64,000 nt of DNA from Sphingopyxis sp. (lineage in GTDB: Bacteria; Pseudomonadota; Alphaproteobacteria; Sphingomonadales; Sphingomonadaceae): positions 124,001 through 188,000 of the forward strand of contig NZ_JADIZJ010000001.1 in assembly GCF_016704835.1 (NCBI RefSeq), written 5' to 3'. The position numbers and the translations under genes are program-made. Position 1 is the first letter of the stretch, and each line of letters starts with the position of its first letter. Positions 44,697 through 52,767 of this stretch are shown here, in pieces. The notes under the pieces are model-generated. The model saw nothing but the letters and a program-made list of their open reading frames with translations. It was not told where the DNA came from and ran no database searches.

Positions 44697-45653
44697 ATGC
44701 GTGCCGTGCGGATGGCAATCCTGATCGGCGGTGCGCTATTGCCCACGGCGTCGATTGCGCAGGCGTCGGCCAGCGGCGAAACGGTGCTGGGCGCCGCTCA
44801 GGCGCTCGAGCCGGGCGAATTTCTTTGGGCGCCAGAGATCGCGCCGCATGGCCCGCTGCTGCTGATCGTCAGCACGGCGACCCAGCGGGCGACGCTCTAT
44901 CGCAACGGCATTCCTATCGCGATTACGACGGTTTCGACCGGGCGGCCCGACCATCGGACCCCCACTGGAGTCTTCACCATACTGCAGCGTAAGGTCGAAC
45001 ATTATTCGAGCATCTACGACAATGCCCCGATGCCCTATATGCAGAGGCTCACCTGGGGCGGTGTTGCACTGCACGGCGGCAATCTACCCGGCTATCCGGC
45101 GTCGCACGGCTGCATTCGCCTGCCGCACGAATTCGCGCGCCTGCTCTATGGTGTGACCCGGCTGGGCATGACCGTCATCATTACCGATGCGGCCGCCGTT
45201 CCTCGCATCGCACCCGCCGACCGCATGGCGTGGGACAGCGTCGATGGCTCTGGCGGGACTTTCGAATGGCATCCGGAGCGCGCCGCGTCAGGACCGGTGT
45301 CGGTCATAATCAGCGCGGCCGACCAGCGTGTCGTCGTCCTTCGCAACGGGACTGCGATCGGCTCGGCGCCGGCCCGGATCGACGGGCCAGTGAACGGCAC
45401 CTCGGTCTTTGTGCGGCAAGACGCGGAGGCACCAAATGGCGGGTGGGTCCGTGTCCATTTGCCTGCGCTGCTTGCGATGTCGCGAGAGGAAAGTTTCGCG
45501 GGGCGCGTCCATGTCGCCGCCGAGTTCCGCGCCGCGGTCGAACCTCTGCTCGGGTCCGGTGCCAATGTGGTGATTACTGGCGACTCGCTTCGCTCGGACG
45601 CCGCCGCGCCGTTTCGCATCGAGGACGACAGCGGCGAACCCCCGTCGGAATGA
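44697..45653 (+). CDS. Exported L,D-transpeptidase (YkuD)
   Basis: A 318-residue exported protein with signal peptide MRAVRMAILIGGALLPTASI ending at AQA. The YkuD domain (about 50-160) carries the catalytic motif HGGNLPGYPASHGCIRLP (His126, His137, Cys139), which forms 3-3 peptidoglycan cross-links or attaches lipoproteins in the periplasm. A second region (about 190-300) has another repeat-like beta domain of unknown role. ATG at 44697 (or 44694) is chosen for the signal peptide; the upstream ORF extension overlaps the end of fnr. It follows fnr by 55 bases, so it may be cotranscribed with it. Confidence 0.88.
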   Translation: MRAVRMAILIGGALLPTASIAQASASGETVLGAAQALEPGEFLWAPEIAPHGPLLLIVSTATQRATLYRNGIPIAITTVSTGRPDHRTPTGVFTILQRKVEHYSSIYDNAPMPYMQRLTWGGVALHGGNLPGYPASHGCIRLPHEFARLLYGVTRLGMTVIITDAAAVPRIAPADRMAWDSVDGSGGTFEWHPERAASGPVSVIISAADQRVVVLRNGTAIGSAPARIDGPVNGTSVFVRQDAEAPNGGWVRVHLPALLAMSREESFAGRVHVAAEFRAAVEPLLGSGANVVITGDSLRSDAAAPFRIEDDSGEPPSE

Positions 45654-46101
45654 ATGTCGTCGCCCAAGGGGCACGGCTTGCCCGCTAGCACTGCCATTTC
45701 AAAAGGCTGGGTTTATCTCAACCAGGAGCGGCGCTGAACCGGGAATGCTGCGTTAGGCGCGATAACGCCGCTTTGTCTTATCGTCAGGCAAAACCCTTAC
45801 GGAAGAATGCGAATAGGCCGAACATCGCAATCCGATCAGATTATTTGCTCTTGGAAAGACCAACACGACGGACTCTGGAAGACGTCAGGCTGCGGCCTGG
45901 GAGGGGATCGTACCATGCTCGGCATGGAACGGATCTTTGCAGACTTTCTCGTGAACGGTTCTGCCAAGCCGATCCCTAGACCCATCTTGGCACCGTCCGG
46001 CATCGGACGGCGTCATTTCGATCGGGGATACAGCGCTGCGAGGCTGAACGCGACCCGGATGCCTCGCAGCGCTGCCTTCTTCCCATATGTTCAGGAGACA
46101 A
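45654..46101. other. Intergenic stretch with two strong hairpins
   Basis: No convincing gene in 448 bases. CCGTCCG-GCAT-CGGACGG lies at 45993-46010. A 14-bp perfect stem follows: CAGCGCTGCGAGGC at 46031-46044 pairing with GCCTCGCAGCGCTG at 46061-46074, followed by CCTTCTTCC, 27 bases before the BON gene. These could be a terminator and attenuator, or the end of a small RNA. Confidence 0.5.
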
Positions 46102-46761
46102 ATGATGAAAAAGTCCGACAGCCAGCTGCAGCACGACGTGATGGCCGAACTCGAATGGGAACCCGCCGTTGATCATGCAGATATCGGTGTTGCCGTGACC
46201 GACGGGGTCGTGACCCTTTCGGGCTATGTGAAGAATTTCACCGAAAAGCTCGCAGCCGAAAAAGCGGTGCGCCGCGTCGCTGGCGTGCGAGCAATCGCCG
46301 AGGAAATCAATGTCCGCCTCGCTTCCGACAGCAAAATGGCGGATCATGAAATCGCCAAGCGGATTGTCGACATAATTGCTTGGACCATCTCGATTCCTGC
46401 CGACACGGTAAAGGTCAAGGTCGAGCATGGCTGGGTGACGCTGTCCGGCACCGTCGACTGGTTCTTCCAGAGCAACGAAGCGCGCAAGGCTGCCAGCCGC
46501 GTCTCGGGCGTCGTCGGGGTGACCAACCTGATCAACGTCAATCAGCTGCCGGCGCGCGCCGACGTCAAGGATCGCATCGTATCGGCGTTCAAGCGGCAGG
46601 CCGATCTCGACGCGGCAGCGGTGACGGTGACCACCGATGGCGGGACGGTGAAGCTCAGCGGAAAGGTCCACGCTTGGAACGAACGCTGCATTGCCGAGCG
46701 CGCCGCGTGGTCGGCGCCCGGCGTGACCAAGGTCGAAGACCATTTGACCGTTCAATCCTGA
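46102..46761 (+). CDS. Triple-BON-domain protein (OsmY-like)
   Basis: A 219-residue protein of three BON repeats: about 15-80 (HADIGVAVTDGVVTLSGYVK), about 85-150 (VKVKVEHGWVTLSGTVDWF) and about 155-219 (VTVTTDGGTVKLSGKVHAW), each with the central Gly after a beta turn. BON domains bind membranes or lipids, and OsmY-type members are induced by osmotic and other stress. Unlike OsmY it has no signal peptide. AGGAG lies 5 bases before the first ATG at 46102 (ATGATG). It lies in the stress group between the L,D-transpeptidase and the universal stress protein. Confidence 0.9.
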   Translation: MMKKSDSQLQHDVMAELEWEPAVDHADIGVAVTDGVVTLSGYVKNFTEKLAAEKAVRRVAGVRAIAEEINVRLASDSKMADHEIAKRIVDIIAWTISIPADTVKVKVEHGWVTLSGTVDWFFQSNEARKAASRVSGVVGVTNLINVNQLPARADVKDRIVSAFKRQADLDAAAVTVTTDGGTVKLSGKVHAWNERCIAERAAWSAPGVTKVEDHLTVQS

Positions 46762-46763
46762 CA

Positions 46764-46779
46764 CCCCGTCCCGACGGGG
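46764..46779. terminator. Hairpin after the BON gene
   Basis: CCCCGTC-CC-GACGGGG is a 7-bp inverted repeat 3 bases after the BON stop codon. It lacks a following T-run, so it may stabilise the 3' end or be part of a weak terminator rather than a classic one. Confidence 0.4.
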
Positions 46780-46891
46780 CTCACTGCGGCCGCTCCGGCA
46801 ACGGGCGTCTGCTTCTTATCCGTATCATTGCGCATATCGCGTCACAGGCGAGCGTCCTATTTTCGGCCTCCAACGAGAAGGAGAATCGGCC

Positions 46892-47698
46892 ATGAAAAAT
46901 ATCTTGTTGCTGGTGCATCATGATGATGGCCAGGAAGCCCGATTGCAGGCTGCGCTCGACGTGACGCGCGCCGTCGAAGGTCATCTCGCCTGTATCGACG
47001 TGACGCCCTATCCCGTCATGGCCGGCAATGCTGTCATGGGCTTTGGCGAGAGCGTCGTCCTGTTCGACGAGCGCGGCAGCGAGGCGAAGAACAAGGCCGA
47101 TCTGACCGATCGACTGTCGCGCGAGGATGTCAGCTGGAGCTGGGCCGATGTCAGCGGCGAAATCGCCACCTCGGTCCTCGAGGCTGCCGATCTCGCCGAT
47201 CTCATCGTCCTCAATCGCGCCCTCGATGGCTATCCGCTCCCGGACATGCGCGACATTTCGAGCCGCATCATCGAACGCACCAGCGCGGCGGTCCTAGCGG
47301 TTCCCGAAACCCTCGAACACTTCGCCGTCGATCGCGTGCTTGTCGCGTGGGACGGCGGTCGCTCAGCCGCCGCGGCACTGCGCGCTGCAGTCCCGATCCT
47401 CGCGCTCGCCTGCGAGGTCGAAATCTTCATGGCGCGTGAAGTGATTGACGACGATATGCGCAACGATCCCGAAACGGCGGCGGCTTATCTGTCGCGCCAC
47501 GGAATCCACGCGGCGGTGAAAATCGCCGAGCGGGCGGAGGGCCGGGCCGACGCGTCGATCACCGGGGAAAGCGACGCTTGGCGAGCCGACCTTATCGTGA
47601 TGGGCGCATATGGCCGCGGACGACTGCGGGAAACCTTCGGCGGCGTAACCAAGCGGATGTTGAGTGACAGCAAGCTTCCGCTTCTTCTCGCTCACTGA
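46892..47698 (+). CDS. Universal stress protein, two-domain
   Basis: A 268-residue tandem UspA-type protein. The first domain (about 1-130) begins MKNILLLVHHDDGQEARLQ; the second (about 145-268) begins RVLVAWDGGRSAAAALRAAV and has the ATP-type motif GAYGRGRLRETFGGVTKRML at its end. Such proteins are commonly under FNR or Fix-type control in low oxygen. GAAGGAG lies about 7 bases before the ATG. ATTGCGCATAT at 46827-46837 in the upstream gap also occurs in the sqr-rhodanese gap. Ligand and partners are unknown. Confidence 0.9.
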   Translation: MKNILLLVHHDDGQEARLQAALDVTRAVEGHLACIDVTPYPVMAGNAVMGFGESVVLFDERGSEAKNKADLTDRLSREDVSWSWADVSGEIATSVLEAADLADLIVLNRALDGYPLPDMRDISSRIIERTSAAVLAVPETLEHFAVDRVLVAWDGGRSAAAALRAAVPILALACEVEIFMAREVIDDDMRNDPETAAAYLSRHGIHAAVKIAERAEGRADASITGESDAWRADLIVMGAYGRGRLRETFGGVTKRMLSDSKLPLLLAH

Positions 47699-47842
47699 TC
47701 CGTCGCGCGACGTCAGGTGGCGTGGCGATCAGAGCCGATCGATCCCGACGACGCGCAGCACCATCGCGGCGCCTGCGCGCGGATACAGTCACAACTTGGC
47801 ATGGTCGATGCGCCAGAAAGACTCTTTCCCGGACGCCCGAGT

Positions 47843-48241
47843 ATGAACGATCAGACCGTGCCTGAAAGACCGAACGCCCGGCGCATTCTCATCGTTGAAG
47901 ATGATCCGGGCGCGCGGCGTTCGCTCCTGTTGCTGCTGACCGGGCGCGGCTTCGATGCGGCGGCCTTCCCTACGGCGGCGCAGGGGCTCGCCGATGCGGC
48001 AATGCACCCTCCCGCCTGCCTGGTCGCCGATTATCGCCTCGCGGAAACCGATGGCATCGCGTTGCTGCAGGCTATGCGCGTGAGTGGTTGGATGGATCCG
48101 GCGATCCTGATTTCCGCCCACAGTTCGCCTAAACTTGCGGACCGGGCGACCGCTGCGGGGTTCGCGGTCATATTCGATAAACCCCTTCGCGAACATGCTC
48201 TTGTCGATGCGGTGCAGCGACTGGTCCGCGGCGACGGATGA
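47843..48241 (+). CDS. Receiver-only response regulator, FixJ-like
   Basis: A 132-residue single receiver domain: ILIVEDDPGARRSLLLLL, phospho-acceptor Asp in LVADYRLAETDG, Ser/Ala in LISAHSS and Lys in IFDKPLRE. There is no output domain. Sequence style resembles the receiver of FixJ-type regulators. It could act as a phosphate sink or competitor for FixL. ATG at 47843 was chosen because the family motif begins nearby; a longer frame starts at 47717. It stands as an unlinked receiver beside the stress genes, while an HTH-only FixJ-like protein is encoded at 38534. Confidence 0.85.
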   Translation: MNDQTVPERPNARRILIVEDDPGARRSLLLLLTGRGFDAAAFPTAAQGLADAAMHPPACLVADYRLAETDGIALLQAMRVSGWMDPAILISAHSSPKLADRATAAGFAVIFDKPLREHALVDAVQRLVRGDG

Positions 48242-48398
48242 TCGCGGCGCGGATGACGTAGTCTCCCTACAGCGCGCGGCGCATAATTCTCGCCGCCGCG
48301 CTGGCGGCAACTGCCATTTTCGTCCTGTTCCCTCTCGAAGCGCTCAAGCGTGTCCTCAACGTCGGGCGCGGCGACTGAACGATCGGCTTCGCGCGGGA

Positions 48399-48839
48399 TC
48401 AGCCTGCCGCGGCCACACGCGCCCACCGAACCAGCGATGCGCGGTCCATCACGCCCGATTGGCGCGCCACCTCGCGTCCCCCGACGACGAGCATGAGTGT
48501 CGGGATCGACCGTATCGCATAGCGATGGGCGAGCGTCTGTTCTGCCTCGGTATCGATCTTGACGAGACGGAAGCCGGGCTCGAGATCGCCCGCGGCGGCG
48601 GCGAAGGTCGGGGCCATCGCCTTGCAGGGGCCGCACCATTCGGCCCAGAAATCGACAAGCACCGGCAGGCTGCCCGTACGGATCAGCCGGTCAAAACGGC
48701 GCGCGTCGAGCGCCAGCGGCTTGCCCTCGAACAGAGCGGCTTTGCATTTGCCGCAGCGCGGCGCGTCAGCCAGCCGCACGCGCGGAACGCGGTTCGCGGC
48801 GTCGCATATCGGACAAATCAGGATTTCTGGTTCGCTCAT
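48399..48839 (-). CDS. trxC: Thioredoxin 2 (TrxC)
   Basis: A 146-residue thioredoxin with an N-terminal zinc ribbon: Cys9, Cys12, Cys29 and Cys32 (CPICDAANRV, CGKCKAAL) as in E. coli Trx2. The thioredoxin domain has the active site FWAEWCGPCKAMAP (Cys69, Cys72), cis-Pro in SIPTLML, and the usual length after that. It reduces disulfides in the cytoplasm and is often induced by oxidative stress. ATG at 48839 is used; an upstream in-frame ATG at 48857 adds six residues. It lies close to persulfide-handling genes, where thioredoxin may reduce persulfides, but this link is inference. Confidence 0.9.
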   Translation of the reverse strand: MSEPEILICPICDAANRVPRVRLADAPRCGKCKAALFEGKPLALDARRFDRLIRTGSLPVLVDFWAEWCGPCKAMAPTFAAAAGDLEPGFRLVKIDTEAEQTLAHRYAIRSIPTLMLVVGGREVARQSGVMDRASLVRWARVAAAG

Positions 48840-48903
48840 CGCACCTGTTTCTGCCACGCCATTACGGCTTGTCCAAGTCGTTGCTGGCCAACCGGCGATG
48901 TTT

Positions 48904-49341
48904 TCAAACCCGACGAAGGAGACCGACGACGCGAATGAGGAAAGCCGTCGACCAGCCGATCATCAAGATGCCGTTGATGCCCTCGATCGCCGACACGAGA
49001 CGCCATCGTTCGGCCATAACCGCATCGTCATAACCGATCGCGCCATAAGTTATCGTCGAAAAATACACCGCATCGTGCAACGTGTTGATCGCACCGATCG
49101 CAAGATAAAGCAGCGCATAGAGCCAGATTTCCACGCCATGCGTTCCGATCAAGGCCAGAACGGCAAAGAGTAGCTTTCCAAGCTCGCTTATCGATGCGGG
49201 ATGAAGATGTCCCGGGCTATTACCATGCGTCTCGAGCCGGAGAAGCCGAGCGAGCAGAACCAAACCGGCCCCATGGATCAATACGGTGAACGTCACCATG
49301 ACAGTCGAAAGTGCCAGCTCGCGGATCATCGGAACCGCCAT
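48904..49341 (-). CDS. Two-TM potassium-channel-like protein
   Basis: About 145 residues with helices near LALSTVMVTFTVLIHGAGLVL and LGKLLFAVLALIGTHGVEIW, a pore helix and the filter-like TITYGAIGYDD, then a final helix GILMIGWSTAFLIRVVGLL. TxGYD-type filters indicate K+ or other cation conduction; here TYGAIGYDD replaces the usual TVGYGD. The start is uncertain: a longer frame reaches 49458 but overlaps the small gene upstream, so ATG at 49341 is preferred. Confidence 0.75.
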   Translation of the reverse strand: MAVPMIRELALSTVMVTFTVLIHGAGLVLLARLLRLETHGNSPGHLHPASISELGKLLFAVLALIGTHGVEIWLYALLYLAIGAINTLHDAVYFSTITYGAIGYDDAVMAERWRLVSAIEGINGILMIGWSTAFLIRVVGLLRRV

Positions 49342-49387
49342 GGGACGCGGCTTGTCAGCCGGCGGAACGGGTTGAGAGCGCCGCTTC

Positions 49388-49615
49388 TCACGCAAAGAGC
49401 GAAGGCGCTTCTTGCGCATCGAGCGGCTCGGGTATCGCAAGCTGTTCATGGTTACCATGATGATGGGCGCTCGAGCTGAACGAAGGCCATAGCATCGCCG
49501 CGCTATTCCACCAGAGCATCATTAGCGACACGGGGATTTGCCAGCTCTGCAGACAGGCCGACCGCAAATGGCCCTCGGGCGACATACTCGAATCCTCGGG
49601 AACTTCGTAGCGCAT
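49388..49615 (-). CDS. Small one-TM protein upstream of the channel
   Basis: A 75-residue ORF with start ATG at 49615 and AAGGAGG six bases before it. It reads MRYEVPEDSSMSPEGHLRSA, has a hydrophobic stretch VSLMMLWWNSAAMLWPSF (about 30-47), then a His-rich SSAHHHGNHEQ and an acidic end. No family is known to me. It precedes the channel gene on the same strand and is preceded by a GTACGTAG site, so both may be part of the low-oxygen regulon. Confidence 0.6.
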   Translation of the reverse strand: MRYEVPEDSSMSPEGHLRSACLQSWQIPVSLMMLWWNSAAMLWPSFSSSAHHHGNHEQLAIPEPLDAQEAPSLFA

Positions 49616-49674
49616 GGCTATCCTCCTTGAGCGAAGGGTCTGGACGTCTGCTATCGGTTCCGGAATCAGCAATG

Positions 49675-49682
49675 CTACGTAC
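49675..49682 (-). promoter_or_regulatory. GTACGTAG, possible FixJ site
   Basis: On the minus strand GTACGTAG is an exact match to the GTAMGTAG core described for FixJ sites in rhizobia. It lies 60 bases before the ATG of the small gene at 49615. Its placement supports FixJ control of this small protein and perhaps the channel, but it is a single short match. Confidence 0.4.
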
Positions 49683-49703
49683 GCCACAGGCTGACGTAAC
49701 GCG

Positions 49704-50504
49704 TCAGCCGAGCATTGCAGCCGCGCTGCGATAGAGCATGAAGGCGGCGACGGCCAGAACGAGCACCGCAAACAGCGTGTTGAGCCGTCCCGAGCGCGCC
49801 GAGAGCCGCTGCGCTCCTTTCATCCCGAGCCAGCTACCCAGCGCGCCGCCGCTGATGAACAGCCCGGCGAGCTGCCAGTCGACCAGACCCGACCACGCAT
49901 AGTTGGCCGCGGTGGTGAGGCCGAAGGCGGTGACCGCGACGAGCGAGGTGCCGACGGCATTGATCATCGGCATGCCCGTCGCGGCGACAATGCCAGGCAC
50001 GATCAGGAAGCCGCCGCCGATCCCGAAGAAACCGCTGAACGCCCCACTGCCGAGCCCATAACCGAGCAAACGCGGGGCATTCTCACGACTGATCCTTACC
50101 GCTGGGTCGCCCGCTTGCCCGCGCCGGAGCAGCATGATGACCGCGATCGCGACCATCAGCAGCGCGAACAGGAAGAGCAGTCTGTCGCCGTCGAAACTCT
50201 TGCCGAGCGTCGACCCGGCCAGCGCGCCGACGACCCCTGCGGCGGCGAATGTGGCGCCGCACGGCCAGCGGACATTGCCCGCGCGAGCATGATTGGCCAG
50301 GCCGGCCGCCGCGTTGGCGGCGACGGCGAGTGCGGCGGTGCCGATCGCGACATGGGGCTGCGGCACCCCGACGAGATAGACCATCAACGGCACGGCAAGG
50401 ATCGACCCGCCGCCGCCGACGAGACCGAGCGTGAAGCCGACGAGCACCCCCGACAGCGCGCCGAGAATCATCTGGGCAAGATCGAGCGTGGCGGGATCAG
50501 GCAT
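49704..50504 (-). CDS. TauE/SafE-family sulfite/sulfoacetate-type exporter
   Basis: A 266-residue membrane protein with about eight helices. The two TauE repeats begin GFTLGLVGGGGSILAVPLMV and GAFSGFFGIGGGFLIVPGIV. The family exports sulfite, thiosulfate or other sulfonates. It lies 11 bases after the persulfide dioxygenase, whose product is sulfite, so sulfite export is the natural inference. The ATG at 50504 gives a start close to the first helix. The same pairing of persulfide dioxygenase with a TauE-type transporter is known in BigR operons of Xylella and Agrobacterium. Confidence 0.9.
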   Translation of the reverse strand: MPDPATLDLAQMILGALSGVLVGFTLGLVGGGGSILAVPLMVYLVGVPQPHVAIGTAALAVAANAAAGLANHARAGNVRWPCGATFAAAGVVGALAGSTLGKSFDGDRLLFLFALLMVAIAVIMLLRRGQAGDPAVRISRENAPRLLGYGLGSGAFSGFFGIGGGFLIVPGIVAATGMPMINAVGTSLVAVTAFGLTTAANYAWSGLVDWQLAGLFISGGALGSWLGMKGAQRLSARSGRLNTLFAVLVLAVAAFMLYRSAAAMLG

Positions 50505-50515
50505 CGCGCCGGCCT

Positions 50516-51439
50516 TCAAAGAATATCGATGGGCAGCTTCAGGTACCGCGTGCCGTTGCTCTCAGCTTCGGGCAGGCGGCCGCCGCGCATGTTGACCTGC
50601 ACCGACGGCAGGATCAGCTTCGGCATCGACAATGTCTTGTCGCGTCCCTCGCGCATCGCGACGAACGCGTCCTCGCTCACGCCGTCATGCACATGGACAT
50701 TCGCGGTGCGCTCGGCGGCGATCGTCGTTTCCCACGCATAGTCGTCGCGCCCCGGAGCCTTGTAATCATGGCACAGGAAGACGCGCGTCTCACCCGGCAG
50801 CGACAGGAGGCGGTGGATCGAACGAAAAAGCGCGCGCGCATCGCCCCCCGGAAAGTCGGCGCGCGCTGTGCCATAGTCGGGCATGAACAACGTATCGCCG
50901 GTGAACAGCGCGTCCCCGATGATCCACACCATGCATGCGGGGGTATGCCCCGGGGTGTGGAGGACAATGCCGTCGAGTTCGCCGAGGCGAAACATGTCGC
51001 CGTCGGCCATCAGCCGGTCGAATTGCGATCCGTCGCGCGCGAAACGGTCATCCTCGTTGAAAATCTCGCCGAACACCGTCTGCACCGTCTTGATATGCCG
51101 TCCGATGACGATCTGGCCGCCCAACTTATCCTGCAGATAGGGCGCGGCCGACAGGTGATCGGCATGGGCATGGGTTTCGATCTGCCATTCGACCGTCAGG
51201 CCCCGTGTGCGAACATAGTCGATGATGGCATCGGCCGAGGCATGGCTCGTGCGGCCCGAGGGCTGGTCGAAATCGAGCACGCTGTCGATGATCGCCGCCG
51301 TTCGCGTCGCGGGGTCGTGGATGACGTGCGTCGCGGTGAAGGTCGCTTCGTCAAAAAAGGTGCGGACGATGGGAATCTTTCCCGAGCGTTGCGCAGCTTT
51401 GATCTTGGCGGCGGCCTCGTCGCGGTGGAGATCGGTCAT
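50516..51439 (-). CDS. blh: Persulfide dioxygenase (ETHE1-like MBL-fold, Blh type)
   Basis: A 307-residue metallo-beta-lactamase protein. THAHADHLSAAPYL carries His90, His92, Asp94 and His95; HTPGHTPACM carries the later His residues, and FTGDTLFMPD supplies the bridging Asp. The His-His-Asp facial triad binds Fe(II) in the ETHE1 group, which oxidises glutathione persulfide to sulfite. ATG at 51439 has AAGGAG before it. It is followed by a TauE exporter and preceded by a TAATATTAG motif, the arrangement of BigR-regulated blh genes. The first metal-site His set is complete. Confidence 0.92.
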   Translation of the reverse strand: MTDLHRDEAAAKIKAAQRSGKIPIVRTFFDEATFTATHVIHDPATRTAAIIDSVLDFDQPSGRTSHASADAIIDYVRTRGLTVEWQIETHAHADHLSAAPYLQDKLGGQIVIGRHIKTVQTVFGEIFNEDDRFARDGSQFDRLMADGDMFRLGELDGIVLHTPGHTPACMVWIIGDALFTGDTLFMPDYGTARADFPGGDARALFRSIHRLLSLPGETRVFLCHDYKAPGRDDYAWETTIAAERTANVHVHDGVSEDAFVAMREGRDKTLSMPKLILPSVQVNMRGGRLPEAESNGTRYLKLPIDIL

Positions 51440-51451
51440 CGGGCACTCCTT

Positions 51452-51478
51452 TAATATTAGCTTATTATAATATAATAG
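51452..51478. promoter_or_regulatory. AT-rich operator-like site before persulfide dioxygenase gene
   Basis: TAATATTAG at 51452-51460 is followed by CTTATTATAATATAATAGCT, a nearly palindromic AT block in otherwise GC-rich DNA, 13 bases before the dioxygenase ATG. The same TAATATTAG occurs twice in the sqr-rhodanese gap. It is a likely operator for the BigR/SqrR-like ArsR encoded at 59060 and overlaps the probable promoter. Confidence 0.6.
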
Positions 51479-51504
51479 CTCGGCGCCGGATGTCCAGTCC
51501 CGGC

Positions 51505-52767
51505 CTACTCGATCCCGCACAGCAAACGGATCCGCCAAGCCGCGACTTGGACCGACGCCTGCGCCTCGGCGAGCCGCGCGGTCGCGGCGATCGCCTCGCG
51601 CTCGGCATCGAGTTCGGCGAGCGGCGGCCGCGCCCCCGAGCGCACTTCCAGCCGGGTGCCGCGCAACGCTTCGCGCGCGGCAGCGTCGCCGTCGCGTGCG
51701 GCCTCAAGCGACTTTTCGGCGCTGTCGAGGCCGGTCCACGCCTCGATCACTGCCTGCGTCACATCGTCGCGCGCCAGACGCAGCCGCGCTGCGCTCGCCG
51801 ACAGGCTGGACTGCGCCTCGCGCACGCGCGCGTTGCCCGCGCCGCTGTCGAAAAAGATCCAGCGCCCGCGCACGCCGACGGTCACATTGTCGTTGCGATA
51901 ATCGGGAAAGAACTGATCGCGGATGCGCCCCGCTTCGGCAAAGACACCCACGGTCGGTCGGTTGCTTGCCCTGGCGGCGCGCACGCCGGCTTCGGCGCCA
52001 TCCATGCCCGCCCCCGCCTGTGCGAGCATCACATTGGCGAGCGTCGCCGCTTCGACCGCCTCGCCCAGCGATTCCGGTACGGCGGGGCGCGGCGGCAGCG
52101 GCGCCATCGCGGCGACGGGGGCGCCGGTCAGGCGTTCGAGTCGCGCCTCGGCGGCGGTCAGGCGCCCCTCCGACTGGACCAGTCCCGCGCGCCCTTCGGC
52201 ATAGCGCGCCTTGGCTTGGGCAACTTCGCTGCTCGTCGCGTCGCCGACATCGTAACGCAGCCTGGTGTGGCGCACGATCTCCCCCAGCGCATCGGTAAGC
52301 TTGCGATAGCTTGAGACCAGTTGGCGCACGGTCAACACTTCGGCGTAGGCGGCCACCGTCCCGAGCGTCAGGTTCTGCCGCGCCATATCCTTGCCAAGCG
52401 CGGCGGCGTGGCTTCCCGCCCTGGCCTGATCGATCGCGGCGCTGATCCGGCCGCCCGCATAGAGCGGATACTCGCCGACAAGCTGGAGGGCGCTTGGCGT
52501 GACGCTTGCGGCGGAGAGGCCGAAATAACCGCCGGGATCGAGCCTGCCGGTGCCGATGCTCCCCTCGACGCGCGCGGTTGGACCCGCGGCTGCCTGCGCC
52601 TGTGCAACCCGCGCCGCCGCCGCATCGGCTTCCGCCGCAGCAACCGCGAGCGCCGGCGAATGCGCGCGCGCGTCGGCAATCGCGCTTGCAAGGTCCTGCG
52701 CCGACGCCGCGCCCGGCAAACACAAGGCTGCCAGACTAACGGCCAACCGGAGGGAGGCCGATGTCAC
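51505..52767 (-). CDS. TolC-family outer-membrane efflux protein
   Basis: A 420-residue TolC-type protein with signal peptide LRLAVSLAALCLPGAASAQ. It shows two repeats of long helical coiled coil (LASAIADARAHSPALAVAAA and later LGEAVEAATLANVMLAQAGA) and a GVRGRWIFFDSG strand. It forms the outer-membrane duct of tripartite pumps. Its ATG overlaps the stop of the DUF2892 gene by 4 bases, making it part of the sqr transcript, while the RND adaptor and pump are encoded divergently at 54787-59063. Together they provide a whole RND system. Confidence 0.9.
   Translation of the reverse strand: MTSASLRLAVSLAALCLPGAASAQDLASAIADARAHSPALAVAAAEADAAAARVAQAQAAAGPTARVEGSIGTGRLDPGGYFGLSAASVTPSALQLVGEYPLYAGGRISAAIDQARAGSHAAALGKDMARQNLTLGTVAAYAEVLTVRQLVSSYRKLTDALGEIVRHTRLRYDVGDATSSEVAQAKARYAEGRAGLVQSEGRLTAAEARLERLTGAPVAAMAPLPPRPAVPESLGEAVEAATLANVMLAQAGAGMDGAEAGVRAARASNRPTVGVFAEAGRIRDQFFPDYRNDNVTVGVRGRWIFFDSGAGNARVREAQSSLSASAARLRLARDDVTQAVIEAWTGLDSAEKSLEAARDGDAAAREALRGTRLEVRSGARPPLAELDAEREAIAATARLAEAQASVQVAAWRIRLLCGIE

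Noticed and set aside
48250..48264. GACGTAGTCTCCC, similar to a rhizobial FixJ site
   Set aside because: It lies between the ends of two converging genes, so it cannot serve as a promoter site for either.
52368..52723. Ala/Arg-rich ORFs within tolC
   Set aside because: Shadow frames of the TolC gene with low complexity.
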